From Ixodes scapularis (lineage: Eukaryota; Arthropoda; Arachnida; Ixodida; Ixodidae): a stretch of DNA of 64,000 nt. The stretch spans positions 83,610,243 through 83,674,242 of the forward strand of contig NW_024609835.1 of assembly GCF_016920785.2 (NCBI RefSeq), written 5' to 3'. Shown here in pieces: positions 1-11,834 of this stretch (position 1 is its first letter; each line of letters opens with the position of its first letter). The position numbers were made by a program, and so were the translations under genes. Under the pieces are notes generated by a model that was given only the letters and a program-made list of their open reading frames with translations, made no database searches and was not told the DNA's origin.

Positions 1-261
1 GCTTAGCAACTGCAGCGAAGCTTTGCACTTGCTGAACTGAACGTGACAGTTAAATATGGCACTTTTTAAGCGGCGGGAAATATTCCTGATGTTACATAGG
101 GATATTAACCGTTCAAATAAATAAATAACAGGTTTTTGGCTGGTGTCATTCTTAGCATTCGTATGTGTAGGCACATGCTTTCTTTTTTTCTGAAACAAGT
201 AACACACACATGCTGGGTTGTGGAATGGTAAAAATTGGGGTGTATACAGAGCTAGGGATGC

Positions 262-765
262 CGCAAACTTTTTTGGAACCAAAGGTTCGATGATCGAATT
301 AAATGGTTTGAAAGATTTCGAATTTTCGAACTTTCCATATCGAGAGCTTCGACGGAAGTAGAATTTTCAAGCTTGTTAAACTAATCAGTTCGACGCTTTT
401 CGAATTTTGCCCGTTCAGAAATGCAATGTTTTTCGAACCTTCAAGCTTATTATGCTAAAAAGTTTGATTCTTTTTGAACTTTCAAATTTATTACATGGCA
501 AAGTTCGATGCTTGTCAAACTTTCGAACTTGATAGACTAAAAAATTCAATAATTTTCGAACTTTCAAACTTCTTGCATTAGAACGTTTGAAGCTTTTCGA
601 ACTTTCAGATTCCCTATGCTAAGAATGTAAATAATTTTCGAACTTTCGAACTTGTTTATCTAAAGTATTCTAAAATTTTTTAACTTTTGAATCCTGAGAA
701 GTCAAAAGTTCGGCGAACTTCAAACTTTTAAGGTAAATGTTCGAAGTTCGGCGAACTTCAAAAGA
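262..765 (-). repeat. TTCGAA-rich dispersed repeat, copy 1
   Basis: About 500 bp in which TTCGAA, TTTCGAAC and close variants recur every 20-60 bp without a strict unit. One end reads CTAGGGATGCCGC, the reverse complement of the ends of the copies near 6090 and 34920 (GC-GCATCCCTA / GACGTCCCTAG). The three blocks therefore look like one dispersed family, this copy inverted. No coding frame is sustained. Whether it is a mobile element or an expanded satellite is not clear. Confidence 0.6.
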
Positions 766-797
766 TCATTATAGACTTGGGCGTGTTGGTGATCTAC

Positions 798-895
798 ATT
801 GACTTAAAACGAAAGAAACACACAAGAGGACGAAACAGATGACACAGCTCTCGTCCGTTTCGTCCTCTTGTGTGTTTCTTTCGTTTTAAGTCAAT
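798..895. repeat. Perfect 39-bp inverted repeat (hairpin)
   Basis: Arms 798-836 and 857-895 are exact reverse complements around a 20-nt spacer. No gene or other element is attached. The perfect arms suggest a recent fold-back or MITE remnant. Confidence 0.85.
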
Positions 896-2098
896 TCAAA
901 AGATCGGCGGGCGGTTTCATTTGGATTCAGTCAATAAAATACATTCATAATTTTTTTTTTTTTTGTATTTTTGCATGCAGTGTCGCATTCCTTGCGAAAG
1001 ACAATGCCGTTTATTTCAATGTTCTGGCATGCTCATTTTTAAAGAAATAAATTCTGGAAGGACGATGGGTTTTTGACAATTGTTGTTTGTGCTATATTTC
1101 AAGCGCGCTATAGCCAAAGCTATTTATGGTAGAGATGTTACACTTTTTAAGAATGATCTATGTATAGCCTAGGTAAGTGTCGTCTTAAGATACGATAATT
1201 GTTGTTCCAGACGAGATTCAAAGAAATGTCCAAACATGTATCTGCTGGCAATTATGCCCTACACATGGTAATTTTTTTTTTCTAAACTGTTTCAGGTATC
1301 TTATTTAAATTAACACCACAGACAGTACATATCATTACCATCTACAGAATACAAAATAATGTATTTATTGTTTTTTTCACGTTGGAGGAATAAATTAACT
1401 CATGGGAGAAGATTTCTAATACTGTTCAAGTTCAGCACGTCATAAAAAAGAAGCCATTTTGAATTATTTTTTATTTTCTTATTTCGCATTCCTGGTACAT
1501 GTTTCTTTTAGCCTGTACACATTTTGGTAAAAGAAACTTGTTTCGAAGTTCTGGGCCTCTGAATATGCAAGAACACAAGACTTCCGATGGGTTCTTCATA
1601 TTTTTTTTTTCTCTCCAGCTCTTCATTCCCGCATTTATTGCTATTCTTTTTTTTTTTTCTTTTACCAATGGCACAGTTATTTAGGTCGAAAAGACATAGC
1701 TTTGAACTTCCAGACCACTTGGCACGTGATGAGTAGTGCCTTCTGAAGAGTTTTTAACAATGACAATCTACGCTATCTTTTATGCAGTGAAGAGTGCGAC
1801 AGTAGCTATACACATGCATAAATAATTTCAGAGTAAAATAAGCTCGATCACGCCCTTTTTCCCCGTATCGTTTTCTTTAACAGTCCGAAATATTGGGGGG
1901 GGAGGGACTGGAGCCTTCCCCCCACCCTTTCCCCCGGTCTTGCGACGCCAGTGGTATCGCAGAACGCTCCTCGACCTCGAGTTGTGTCGGCTTCTGTGCT
2001 TTTTGCTCGGCGTCTCTTCCGTCCCGGAAAATAAACCTCCAAAGCAATTAGAAACTAAAAAATTGTCAAGGTGCAGGTGAGCTGGTGTATGTTGATCA
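896..2098. other. No supported gene
   Basis: AT-rich sequence with T-runs at about 950, 1268 and 1600, and a G/C-rich patch near 1890-1940. Short open frames here have no recognisable domain. Confidence 0.5.
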
Positions 2099-2600
2099 TA
2101 ATGCAAAATCCTGAGGCTGGGAATGAAATTCGAAAGAAAAAGTGTAAGAAGAAAGAAAAAAGGGGACAGGACAATGTTTCAAACTCAGCTGAGTTGAGTA
2201 TGAGGCGTTGTCCTGAGCTGAGTTTTCAGCTGAGTTGAGTTTGAGACGTTCCTGAGTTGAGTTTAAGACGTCGTGCCCCTTTTTTCTCTCTTCTTCCACT
2301 TTTTTTTTCAAATTGCATTCCCAGAGCTGAGTTTGAGGCATTGTCCTGTCCCCTTTTCTCTGTCTTCTTAAGGTCCGTTCACAATGTTGCAACCGAGTAC
2401 GACCGAGAGAGACCAGACCGGTTTTTAAGCCTCTTGCGATGTCTTGGGACTAGATGTGCTGCAGCGGAGCTGGTCTTGAGACGTCGCAAGGGGCTGAAAA
2501 ACCGGTCTGGTCTCTCTCGGTCGTACTCAGTTGCAAAAGTGTGAACGGACCTTTACACTTTTTCTTTCAAATTCCATTCCCAGTCTCAGGATTTTGCATC
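2099..2600. mobile_element. Fold-back element hosting a nested MITE
   Basis: The left arm (about 2099-2175) starts ATGCAAAATCCTGAGGCTGG and ends GGACAGGACAATG. Its reverse complement is present on the right but split: 2338-2370, then an inserted MITE (2371-2552), then 2553-2600. The loop (about 2176-2337) contains repeats of CTGAGTTGAGTTTGAG. Once the MITE is removed, the arms match over about 75 bp with a few substitutions. Confidence 0.75.
2371..2552. mobile_element. 182-bp MITE, TTA target duplication (PIF/Harbinger-like)
   Basis: Long terminal inverted repeats of about 75 bp start AGGTCCGTTCACA and share a block around GAGTACGACCGAGAGAGACC. TTA is duplicated at 2368-2370 and 2553-2555. 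The opposite arm of the surrounding fold-back shows the same site uninterrupted, with a single TTA, which confirms the boundaries. A related copy lies at 54030-54409. The TTA duplication fits PIF/Harbinger non-autonomous elements, although no transposase is present to confirm this. Confidence 0.8.
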
Positions 2601-3819
2601 ATATACAAACTAAACTTACTATATGCCAGCGTCACTCAGGCAGCGTTCGATCGGATTACTTCCAGCGTGCGAGGGGGTAGGGAGGCAGTTTGCCAGATCG
2701 CTGCAAGGTTTCGGACGTATGCGCTCGTCAACAATCAATCCGTCGACGAATATTTGGATTCGCGTTCGTGGCCAATGAGTGCCCTGACGGAACATATTGT
2801 CACTGGGGAATGACAAGTTCTATGGTGTGCATAAAAAGCACGGTGGAACCCAGGAGTCATCGCACTGGTGCCGAAGGAATGTCACGACTACGTGATTTCA
2901 CAATTCGCATTTGAGTTGAGGATTAAAGCTAAGGAGGAAGAAGTAGAAAAATCGTTTCATGACCCCTTTAAGGCCACGGTCCCACTGAATGTGGCAGTTT
3001 AGGTGCTTTTTGTCAGGTCATTACTCGTCTCCTCTTAAATACTGTAATGCGGAATTGATGTCATTCGAAAGGCAATGCAGTCCTCTTTCATTTTATATTA
3101 TGTATGTGTTGGTTTTTTCTGTTCATGCGCGTTTCTAGCGTTGCGAATATGATGGCGTGGACCCTCACTTGCTCCGCTAGTTCATGTTTTATGAACGATC
3201 CATTAAAGATAGCACGGTTCCAATATAGCAGTTTTGTTAAGATGATGTTGGAGCAGGATGTAACGATACACTTTTTTGGTATTTGCAATAATTTGTTTTT
3301 TTCATTCCTCCAAATATTGCCCTAAAATTGACATTTTACAGCACAAGTATGTTTTTAATGACAAGCACTAGGGTAATGAAATTAGCTACAGATATAGTGC
3401 TTATAATTGGTAATATACAGAAAAAAATTTAATGTTGTGTAAATTTTGTTTGTTTATATATTTTATATCAAACGTAGCACTTTTTTGTGCTTCGGGCCAT
3501 GGTACTTCAAATGTCGCTGAGGAAATAATTAAACTATGATAAAATCTTTTATAACATTTAGATCTACAATGGTTGCCCAAGAGGTGGACGATGGCTTTTT
3601 TTCATTTTCAAAGTCATAACGCTCTAGGAGCCCTTCAAACTTACCTGTTTTTGACGCATATCTTTTTTTGACATCAAACAGATTTGTTGGAATCTAATAA
3701 CATTTATTGGTTGGAATAGATATACATTACAATGTATTACATTTTCACAATGATCTTGCTTTGGTTTCTTAATAGGTGTAGATCTTAGCTAATTTTAAAA
3801 ACAATTAAAAACTGTTAGG
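2601..3819. other. No supported gene
   Basis: AT-rich, no long frame with a recognisable domain and no clear terminal repeats. Confidence 0.45.
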
Positions 3820-4560
3820 GTGTTTTGTTGCGCTACCTGGTGGATGGCAGACAAACTGCTGATTTCTAATGTTATTGCTTCGGCGGGTGTTTTTACCGTG
3901 TAAGATGAGACTGTCGCTTGCTGCTGGAACAAGAACCTGGCGATTCTTCACCGAACTGCTCCTTCCGTAAGCTTCAAAAGGGCTTTTTTCGTTTCGCACA
4001 CCATCTGTTCTGCTTGCCCGTTAGTTGCAGGATGATATGGTGCAATAATTTGATGCCTGATGCGTCTTTGTTTTTTTTTTTCTTCAAAAACTTTTTTATT
4101 TTATCTGTAGCAAGATTTGGCGCGTTTTCAGAGAAAAGAATTTTCGGTGGGGCAAAAGTAGGTAAAAGAGACCGTAGAACGTCAATGATGTGTTTGGACG
4201 TCGTGGCAGGCATCGTGTAAACTTCCAGCCACTTAGAGTATGCATCGACCATGACTCCGCAGATGTGGATATGTTTCGCCACCCACCGACTGGATAGTGG
4301 ATCGTTTTCAGTTACTGTTCATGATGGCGTTGGACTCAAGGAAGACTTCGAGTCTTTCCAAAAAGTTAGCCCAAGTGCCAGGACTTTTGTCAAAAGTGGT
4401 AAGTGTCCAAAATGTCGACAACGTCGGTAGCCACGTGTTGTGCTTGACAGGGGACACTTACCATTCGCTGAAAAGAAACCTGCTTGTTCATCTGCCACGA
4501 GTCGTCCGATATCAGGTCATCACCGCAACACCATCTCCCGACAAAAACGCATGTCCATAG
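3820..4560 (-). pseudogene. Gypsy-type integrase relic
   Basis: Reading the minus strand, 4282-3974 encodes a degraded retroviral-type integrase core. It includes GVMVDAYSKWLEV, the strand carrying an early catalytic region residue in gypsy integrases, followed by LLPTFAPPKILFSENAPN, where the usual SDNGP reads SENAP, so the second catalytic Asp is replaced. A second frame (3999-3805) continues with a degraded end of the core, including an HGK-TP-A-like stretch. An A/T run near 4070 and frameshifts break it. Upstream minus-strand sequence to about 4560 looks like the preceding integrase linker. No LTRs were found nearby, so this is an isolated fragment. Confidence 0.65.
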
Positions 4561-5564
4561 TTAGCAATCACGTGAATTTATAAATTCCCGAACGCTCATA
4601 ACTTGCCGTCGCTAAACGCCCTTCATTCATAGCGTCTTCATGGCAAATAAACGTCTTCCTATTTCTTCTGATGGTTTTCATCATATTCCTCCTAAGCTGT
4701 ACTTACAACATTCTGTGTGTCGGTGCTTCCGAAAATATTTTAACGGCGTTTGTTTTCTGGGAACTATATAATGTAACAACCTTTACAACATCTTCCGGAC
4801 CCCGTGAAACACAATATTTCATGACGTTATTTTAGTCGTCAATAAAATGGTGAGGTAAGTACCATAAAAATCGCGAACCAGTTTACTTGACGTCCGCTTC
4901 CACTGGTGTCTTGGAAGATTGTGTCTACTAAGCGTGCATACCTGCAGAATAAATTTTCATTGATAGAATATTGACTCGTCAATCAACATTTGATTCCTTC
5001 TTGGTAAGATTTATTGCTAAAGCCCGTTACAACCGTGGAACCGCATCTCCCTATATCAGAGAACAATTTATACCCCGCCTGACATTGTCACATTAATGCG
5101 TTTGCTGGGCCACGCTACTTGAGCCAGCTGAGCACAGCTTCCAGCGGCGCGAGCAAGGCCACGAGGGGAACGTGATGGTGCTCGAGCCATCCCATCGTGA
5201 ACCAATGTTTCGGCCACCCCACGCGTGTGTGTCGCCATCTATTGGTTGAACTAACGCCTTGTTCAAGATGGCTGCCGTGGGACCACAGCCTTAAACAGTG
5301 CATTCGTGTGATCACTACTGCATCATGCACGTTAAAGACCCCCCGCCCCCGGGCTGGCGGTTACAATTACTAATCTATGGCCATACGTCACTCTGCACTG
5401 GCAAATATTCCAGCACATCCGGGACACTTGTCGTCTCATTTAATTGCCTAACCAACTTCGCGTAGTCTAAATATTACACCCAATACTTTTCTAAACCTGA
5501 TTTTGTGAAAACCAGTGAGGCGTGAAAACGTTATTTGAAACTGAAACTGGGGGAGAGACATGAA
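4561..5564. other. No supported gene; possible SINE-tail-like motif
   Basis: Mostly unassigned sequence. A short motif at about 5326-5345 (GCACGTTAAAGACCCCC) resembles the tail phrase of arthropod short interspersed elements, but no tRNA-like head is evident, so I do not call a SINE. Confidence 0.3.
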
Positions 5565-6097
5565 AACCAGACTTCGAACTTTGCACACTTGGACTTAAAA
5601 AAAATTCAAAACCTTCAAATATTTTTTTTTTTTTAATTTAGCCTTAAAAGGGAATTGAAACCTTCAAAGTTTTCAAACTTTGTGTAGAAAGAAATTCGAA
5701 ATGTTAGAATTGATCGAATTTTATGTCAATAAAAATTCCAAACGTTTGAATTTTTCAAACTTAAGATCCAAAAAAATTCGAATTTTTCGAACTTTAGGTT
5801 TCAGAAAATTCAAAACATTTGAATCACTCGAATTTCAAGTTAGTAAAGTCTGAAATCTTTGAATTTCTCGAACCTCAGGTAAAAAAATATTCAAAATAAT
5901 CGAACCCAAACTTTTAGAAACCGTGAAAGCTTCGAACTTTTCGAATTCAAAACTCCAAGGTGTTTGAAATTGCGGACTTTTCGAATTCAAACCTCGGCAT
6001 GGTAGAAAATATTGAAATCTTTCGAATTCGCATTTCAGTTCGGTTTAAAAATATTGAAACCTTTCAAACTCAAACCTAGGGTGGTTCGCAGCATCCC
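5565..6097 (+). repeat. TTCGAA-rich dispersed repeat, copy 2
   Basis: Same type as the blocks at 262-765 and 34545-34925, made of degenerate TTCGAA/TTTCAAAC motifs and closing with GGTTCGCAGCATCCCTA. A TA-flanked transposon begins exactly at this end. Confidence 0.6.
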
Positions 6098-6099
6098 TA

Positions 6100-8012
6100 T
6101 AGACCTTTTCATCCTCCTCCGCATGGGCGCTGCCATCTTGGAATCACGTGACGCGGCAGCCATGAGGTTGCTTCAAGTTGCTGCTCCACTCTCCCCTCCG
6201 CGCCTTGGCGGATGCGTTGTATTGGTTGTAATTGTGTTTTTCGTCACGTTTTGCCGCACTTTCTTGCCTTACTTCGGAAGCTGTAGCCTGATACGTCTAC
6301 TCGACGACTAAGACATCACGAGGATTCAAAGGTCCTTATGACAACTTAGGTTTGTTTACTAATAGTGGTGGAACATTCTCAGTAAGAAGTGCGTATATTG
6401 TATTCAGGATCGGAAAGCAGGCGTCAAGAATAGTCAGTGGAAGGAGACTATTTGTATTTCCCGAAAGTATCGTTCTTTGCATTTATAATATATCGAAATC
6501 TTTTCTTTTGATTATCTGAGGAAACTTGCGGAAGAGATAGACAACGAACCTTTAACTTGTACTTTATCTGAGGCTAGAAGTACTGCTACGTCAACATCGG
6601 GCGATTTGTTTGTTCATAATAGCACACCTAGATATATGTATAAGGTTCTCAATCTTTTTTTTTTTTTTTTGCAACGTAGTTGTTTGGTTGGTCGGTTTAC
6701 TTATGAAGTTTAAAAAAATGTATACCGTGCTCGCTTCCATTTCGACAGTCATTTAAGTGATTTATTGATTATATTTAGATAACCAGTTGGGACTTCCCGC
6801 GTAAGAAACTGCCACGACAACAGTGGCGAGTTTTGGAAGAGCGTACACAAAGAAATAACGTCATTTCTATTTGCTAATCCAGAACGCGGTTTGGGTTCGG
6901 GATATGCGCAATAATGACAACGCTTTTTTTTTTTTTTTGCTTACGCTGTTTTAATTTTTGCTAGTATCTAAAATCCACAATATTTAACGCAAAGAAAAAA
7001 AAAAGAAGCCGTTTGCATAACAATTACTTGAGTCCAGGATTGTTGATGGCGAATAGAGCTTTACTTTTGGCGGCTGGCGACGCCGAAATTTACAAAGCGA
7101 ATCTGCTCAAACAAAGAAATATTTGTTCACACAGGTCTGTGAAGTGGTGCCTAGCGCTAGAATTCAGCCAAAATTTTCTATGTATTTCTCCTCCTGCAGC
7201 CTTTAATTTTATTTGGCCAATTTTACGGAAGACAAATGTCAGATTTAATTTGACGGGCCTGTCACTTATATCATATCTTGAGTAAGCAAATGTTCATATA
7301 AAAATAATTTATTTCCAAGGATCAATATTGCGAAATGCTGCTTATGAGTACTTTAGCAGGGTTGATAATATAAGAAATTTCCTACTAGGCCTGTCAAAAC
7401 ATGCTCAAGTACTGAATTAAAAAAAAAAAAAGGGCCGAGACGACACTACTTGTTTATATCAATTATCTGCGTCATTACACGATGGGGTTTAGTTTGCAAA
7501 GTTCACTAAAGGTTGGGTGCCCACAAAAACCAAACAGTGAGCAGTAAACCCGCGAGTTCATCTGTTCTGGCTGATTCAGCAGATTGCTAATCAAGCTGTC
7601 GATATGCTTCTTTATATTCACGGGTTAGTCTCTTCATTAGTTTGTTTTTCTGGAAACTGGTAGTCATCGGGCACGGCCGTAAACGATGGTAATCTTCCCT
7701 GTACATCAGTCAGGAGTTTCGCAACCGACCATATTCAGATACATCAAAAGAGTTAATTGGTATAAAAGAGCCCGCAATTTAGGCTCAAATACACCTCGTA
7801 GTCCTCAAAGTGGCTCAATACCGCTGTTTCATTGGTTGTGTGCTACAAGGAAAATAATTGTGTCACAAACTTACACAAAAAGAATGTAAAACAGCAACAT
7901 AGCCGCGTTCCCGTTGAAACCGAAACCAACCAAATTGAAGCAACCTAATGGCGCCGAGTGCATCAGCGCCCTCTATCCGCCGGTGAGGCAACTACTAAAA
8001 TGAAAAGGTCTA
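6100..8012. mobile_element. 1.9-kb DNA transposon with TAGACCTTTTCAT TIRs
   Basis: Starts TAGACCTTTTCAT and ends ATGAAAAGGTCTA, with TA on both outer sides (6098-6099 and 8013-8014). Imperfect inverted similarity continues inward: GAGGTTGCTTCAAGTTG on the left mirrors CAAATTGAAGCAACCTAATGG on the right. No transposase domain is recognisable inside, so it is probably non-autonomous or decayed. TA duplication fits Tc1/mariner-type insertion, but the superfamily is not certain. Confidence 0.7.
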
Positions 8013-9503
8013 TACATAGCAGGCCCCCAGATTCAAGTGCCCTATCCACTGTTAAAATTAAAAAGAAGATAAGTATAGAAATTACAGAGAAGATGCAAGC
8101 GAGCTGGTGAACTTTCAACATTATTCTTCTTCTCCTTTTGTCCTATGTCTCGGATTTTACAATGTTGGAAGATAAGTCATGTTATTGGCCTACTTTTTAA
8201 GAGATATATCTAGTATATGTTCATGAAAAAGACTTGCACATACTGTAAACTACTTTATTTTCGCAGGCTTAATATTTTGCAAATTTAGCGAAGTGTGGTT
8301 TCCCGAAATATTTTGTGAATTGGGGTCAAAGTTACACAGAAATTAACACTTGAACATCTTCGATACAGCTGCCATTGCCATAACACAGTGCCGTTTGCTG
8401 GATGGACGGTACTGACAATCCAGCAGGTCCTTTTAAAGTGCTAGCTGCATAGGCCCAACCACACTCAAGGTCGCGTTATCAAGGTCACATAACGCCTGTG
8501 GCTGAAGCGATGGTGGCTTAAAGGTGCCCTGCAATCATATTTAAGCGTCTACCCTTTTTGCGGTTTCCACGTCTCTTGGGGTTCGGACTAGCCAGTGGGC
8601 ACGGAGAGAGAAACTAAATATCAGTGCGTCATATTTTAACCGGATGACACGGAAACCTCCTCCACCTACAGGGGCGACATGCGGTGCCCAAAAGCACTCA
8701 AAATGTGAAGTCTTTGCTCCTGGGCATTTACTACTGGTCAGAGTTGCTAAAAGCTTCTTTTTAGTCCAAATACAAAATATAAGTGGTGTGAACCATCTAT
8801 TATTTATAAAAGTAGTTTTTGTTCAGTATTTCAGATCAGAAAAGAAACAAATGCAGTTTATAAAGCACGGAAACAAGAAATGACCCGTTGACATACCCGC
8901 CACCAAGCGTTTGAAAAGGCGGCACATACTAGAAAGGTGTTGTGGGATCAGGCACCGACAAGCGGCGAGCGTAGAAAGTTCCCGGATGTACGCGGCGGTG
9001 CTGCGGTCGTATACCGGCTTGAGGATTCGACCGGTTCCGAGCGTTCCGAAGGCCTTCGGTGCAGGTTTGGCTTGTGATTTGGCAGTAAGGCAGCACGAAG
9101 TGGCTCCCGTTCTAAACTGATCTTTACCCCGTCTTTGCTGTCGTTTGTAGCCAATGAAGTGTCATGCCAAATTAGTCTTTAATTGAGCAGCAAATGCAAT
9201 GCGAGCCGCCCTGACCGCCCGCTTCATACAGCCTATCCAACACGTGCTTTAGTGGCGCCCTCTCGAGCCGTCGACATGGACTGCGGCAGCCGTGAGCGCT
9301 CGCTGAGCTCGCTACCCCTCCTCTAGTGCACGGCCACTCAAGCCACGACCAGCGACGTCATGAAGGACTATATTTTTTGCTTCTTTTTGTCATTTTAATT
9401 TGTCTATAACTTTTAAACTAAAGAGAAATTCTAGAAAAAAAAAAGTTTCATTAAGTTACTACGTTCAGTGTGCTCGGGCTCGGTGCTAATTAAAAACCAG
9501 TCA
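8013..9503. other. No supported gene; short repeats shared with the next element's flank
   Basis: About 8478-8505 carries TAACGCCTGTGGCTGAAGCG, which recurs at about 10288-10310. About 9454-9500 is repeated at about 10202-10250 (AGTTACTACGTTCAGTGTGC versus AGTTACTATGTTCAGTGCGC), so the element between them sits within a partly duplicated repeat context. No coding domain seen. Confidence 0.5.
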
Positions 9504-10190
9504 AAAATGCAAGCTGTTTACAACTCCCTGTAATGCCGAATTAGAGCGCAGCTCTTGAGGAGGAGGAGGGAAGGGTACTGGGGGGGCGGGGGGGGTCACG
9601 TGACCTTGGGGTGTCGCGTGACGTCGGGGGGGGGGGGTCACGTGACGATGCCGATGACATCATCAGTGACGTGACTGATGACGTCATCAGTGATGATGAT
9701 GATGATGCGGATGCCGGTGGCGTCATCAGTGATGATGCCGATGACGATCCGGATGCCGGTGACGCCATCAGTGGCGATGACGTCAACGGGGGGTCACGTG
9801 ACGTCGGGGGGGGGGGGGGGGGGGGGGAGTCACATGAACTGGGTAACCATCGTGACCCTCATGAGGTTAACCTTAGTAACCCTTGTGGGGGCAACTCTCG
9901 TGACCCTCGTGAGGGTAACTCTCGTGACCCTCGTGAGGGTAACTCTCATAACCCTCGTGACCCTCGTGAGGGTAACCCTCGTGAAGGTAACCCTTTTGAG
10001 TGTAACTAACCCTCGTGTGGGTTACGAGGGTTGGTAACCCTCGTAGCCCTCGTGAGGGTAACCCTCGTGACAATAACCCTCGTAACCCTCACGAGGGTTA
10101 CGAGTGTTACTCGCGGTTACGCTGACGGCGACGGCGACGTCGCTCAAGCCGAGAACGGGCGCCTTAGAGCTGCGCTCTAAAAGTTGTTGC
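9504..10190 (+). mobile_element. Microsatellite-core repeat element, copy 1
   Basis: One end is the conserved phrase GTTTACAACTCCCTGTAATG followed by TTAGAGCGCAGCTCTTGAGG. The other ends AGAGCTGCGCTCTAAAAG. The core has three zones: G-rich GTCACGTGAC repeats, a TGACGTCATCAG/GATGATG zone (about 9630-9790), and a GTAACCCTCGTGAGG array (about 9845-10110). The same ends recur near 31 kb, 36.3 kb and 56.1 kb with different cores. Open frames in the array are by-products of the repeats. Confidence 0.75.
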
Positions 10191-10362
10191 AGGGCCCCTT
10201 TAAGTTACTATGTTCAGTGCGCTCAGGTTTGGTGCAAAATATAAACCAGTAAAAAAGTCCTTGCAGGGCCCTTTTAAGTGAAGGTCACGTAACGCCTGTG
10301 GCTGAAGCGTAAACTCCGGTTGTGTAAGCTCATAAACTCCGGTTGCTGACGTGATGTGACCT

Positions 10363-10650
10363 GACATCCTTGACATCGTTCTAGAGGTCATCTTAGATGT
10401 CATCTTTGGTGTACTGGTCCTTTAGGGCGTCGTCCTTCAGGTCGTCCAAAACATCGTCCTTGATGTCATCCTCTAGCATGTCGTCTTTGAGATTGTCCTT
10501 GACATTGTTCTTAATGTCCTCCTCTAGGACGTCGTCCTCGACACCATCCTGGTTGCCGTTCTAGAGGTTGTCCTAGACGTCATTCTTGATGTCGTCCTCT
10601 ACGTTGTCCTTGACGTCGTCCTAGATGTCAATATTGACGTTGTCCTTGAT
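10363..10650. repeat. GTCGTCCT-type minisatellite
   Basis: Degenerate tandem array built on GTC(G/A)TCCT with interspersed CTAGGACGTCGTCC and TTGACATCGTC variants, period roughly 12-30 bp. No function inferred. Confidence 0.7.
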
Positions 10651-10794
10651 ATGTTTAAGGCATATTACAACCATTTCTTTTCCTAATTGTTTTCACTACT
10701 GATGTTCCTGTAGAGCTACCACATTTAATTGTGTTTGGCGAAGTAGCCAAACATGCAGATAATTTTTTTTGTTCTTGTTTTTTTTTTTGTTAGG

Positions 10795-11095
10795 TACTGG
10801 TGCAGTCCGGGAACTTCGTTGGCACCACATCTTTCGCCAGAGCGGCTTTCCGTAGTACACTTATGAGAACGTGGCTTTTGTAGACAGCTTTTCACAGTTT
10901 GGTCACAATCTTCGTCTCGAAATGTCTCTCGCAGATGAAGTCTGTCAGCTGCAGCTGGCAGTCTTTGCGTGGGATCGTGTGATGGCAAACCTTCAGGCGG
11001 TCCTTTTCCTTGTTGAGTAGCAAAAAGGGATAGCTTCTCTGTGCACGTCTCATTACCTGCATTGCACCGTGGCACAAAGCACTTCTTCACCGTTG
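10795..11095 (-). pseudogene. THAP-domain relic (transposase-type zinc finger)
   Basis: On the minus strand a THAP-like C2CH signature begins KKCFVPRCNAGNE and continues EKLSLFATQQGK. After a one-base frame change the second half reads PRKDCQLQLTDFICERHFET, whose C..H pair completes the zinc site. THAP domains are DNA-binding modules of P-element-type transposases and of proteins derived from them. Here the domain is split by a frameshift and followed by a short unrelated tail with a lysine-rich stretch and a stop. It is probably the N-terminal remnant of a P-like transposase. A functional domesticated THAP gene is unlikely with this frameshift. Confidence 0.65.
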
Positions 11096-11110
11096 CCGGC
11101 AACTTCTGCA

Positions 11111-11826
11111 GGTTGAAACCGGCCAGAAACAATACAAGAACCACGCGAAAACCGCGTAAACTATGTGGCTTTGTAGGTCGGCGCACATTACCACTCATGA
11201 AAGGACAGCCTCCTCAGCCTCCGGGTTGGTGGCACGCCCTGGCGACAGGGGAGAGAATCGTGTGCCGATTTTATACACTGTGGCTCTTTGGCGGAAGCGC
11301 AACGTTATGCCACCTGAAGCACTTTTATTGCCGTGGCTCTCGCATTCCAGCTCATACCACTGGTGACCATGCAACCTTATTGGGTGTTTCAGTTGGTGTT
11401 GCAGTAGTGCTGCTCAGTAGTCCTGTCATTAAGTGTTACATAGTGTCATTAAGTGTTACACAGTCTTTGGTTTCTAGTTTGTGTGTTTATACTACCGTCA
11501 TTAGCTTCATTTGAGCTTTCACACTTCTGTTTGCCTGTGAAGCTGTCTATGAACATGCTTTCAGATTTCTTTGGTAGTGTTCAGTGCCATAAAAGCTTGT
11601 TTCATTCTGTCTGACTGCCTTCAGGGCCATGGACATGTGTCTTCACTTGTGCATGTACCACCCGTTTTTATGTAGATGGTTGACCATTTTTACATTGCTT
11701 ATTTCCACTTTTCAGTTGCGAGCACGTTGAAGCGGTTTGGCACGGCAGTTCATGGACTTGCACGAAGGAGGAGAAGTTTGGAGGAACTGACACGGTCGTC
11801 ATTTGATATGTAAGAGTTTTGACATT
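11111..11826. other. No supported gene
   Basis: Unassigned sequence. A 16-bp direct repeat (TGTCATTAAGTGTTACA) occurs at about 11425-11461. No domain-bearing frame. Confidence 0.4.
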
Positions 11827-11834
11827 AAATACAT

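Noticed and set aside
5326..5365. SINE tail
   Set aside because: Only a short GCACGTTAAAGA-like phrase, no tRNA-type promoter boxes.
9611..10037. Open frames of 119-132 codons across the repeat core
   Set aside because: They are Asp/Gly/Asn-rich or Thr/Leu/Val-rich translations of GATGATG and GTAACCCTCGTGAGG arrays and exist in several frames at once.
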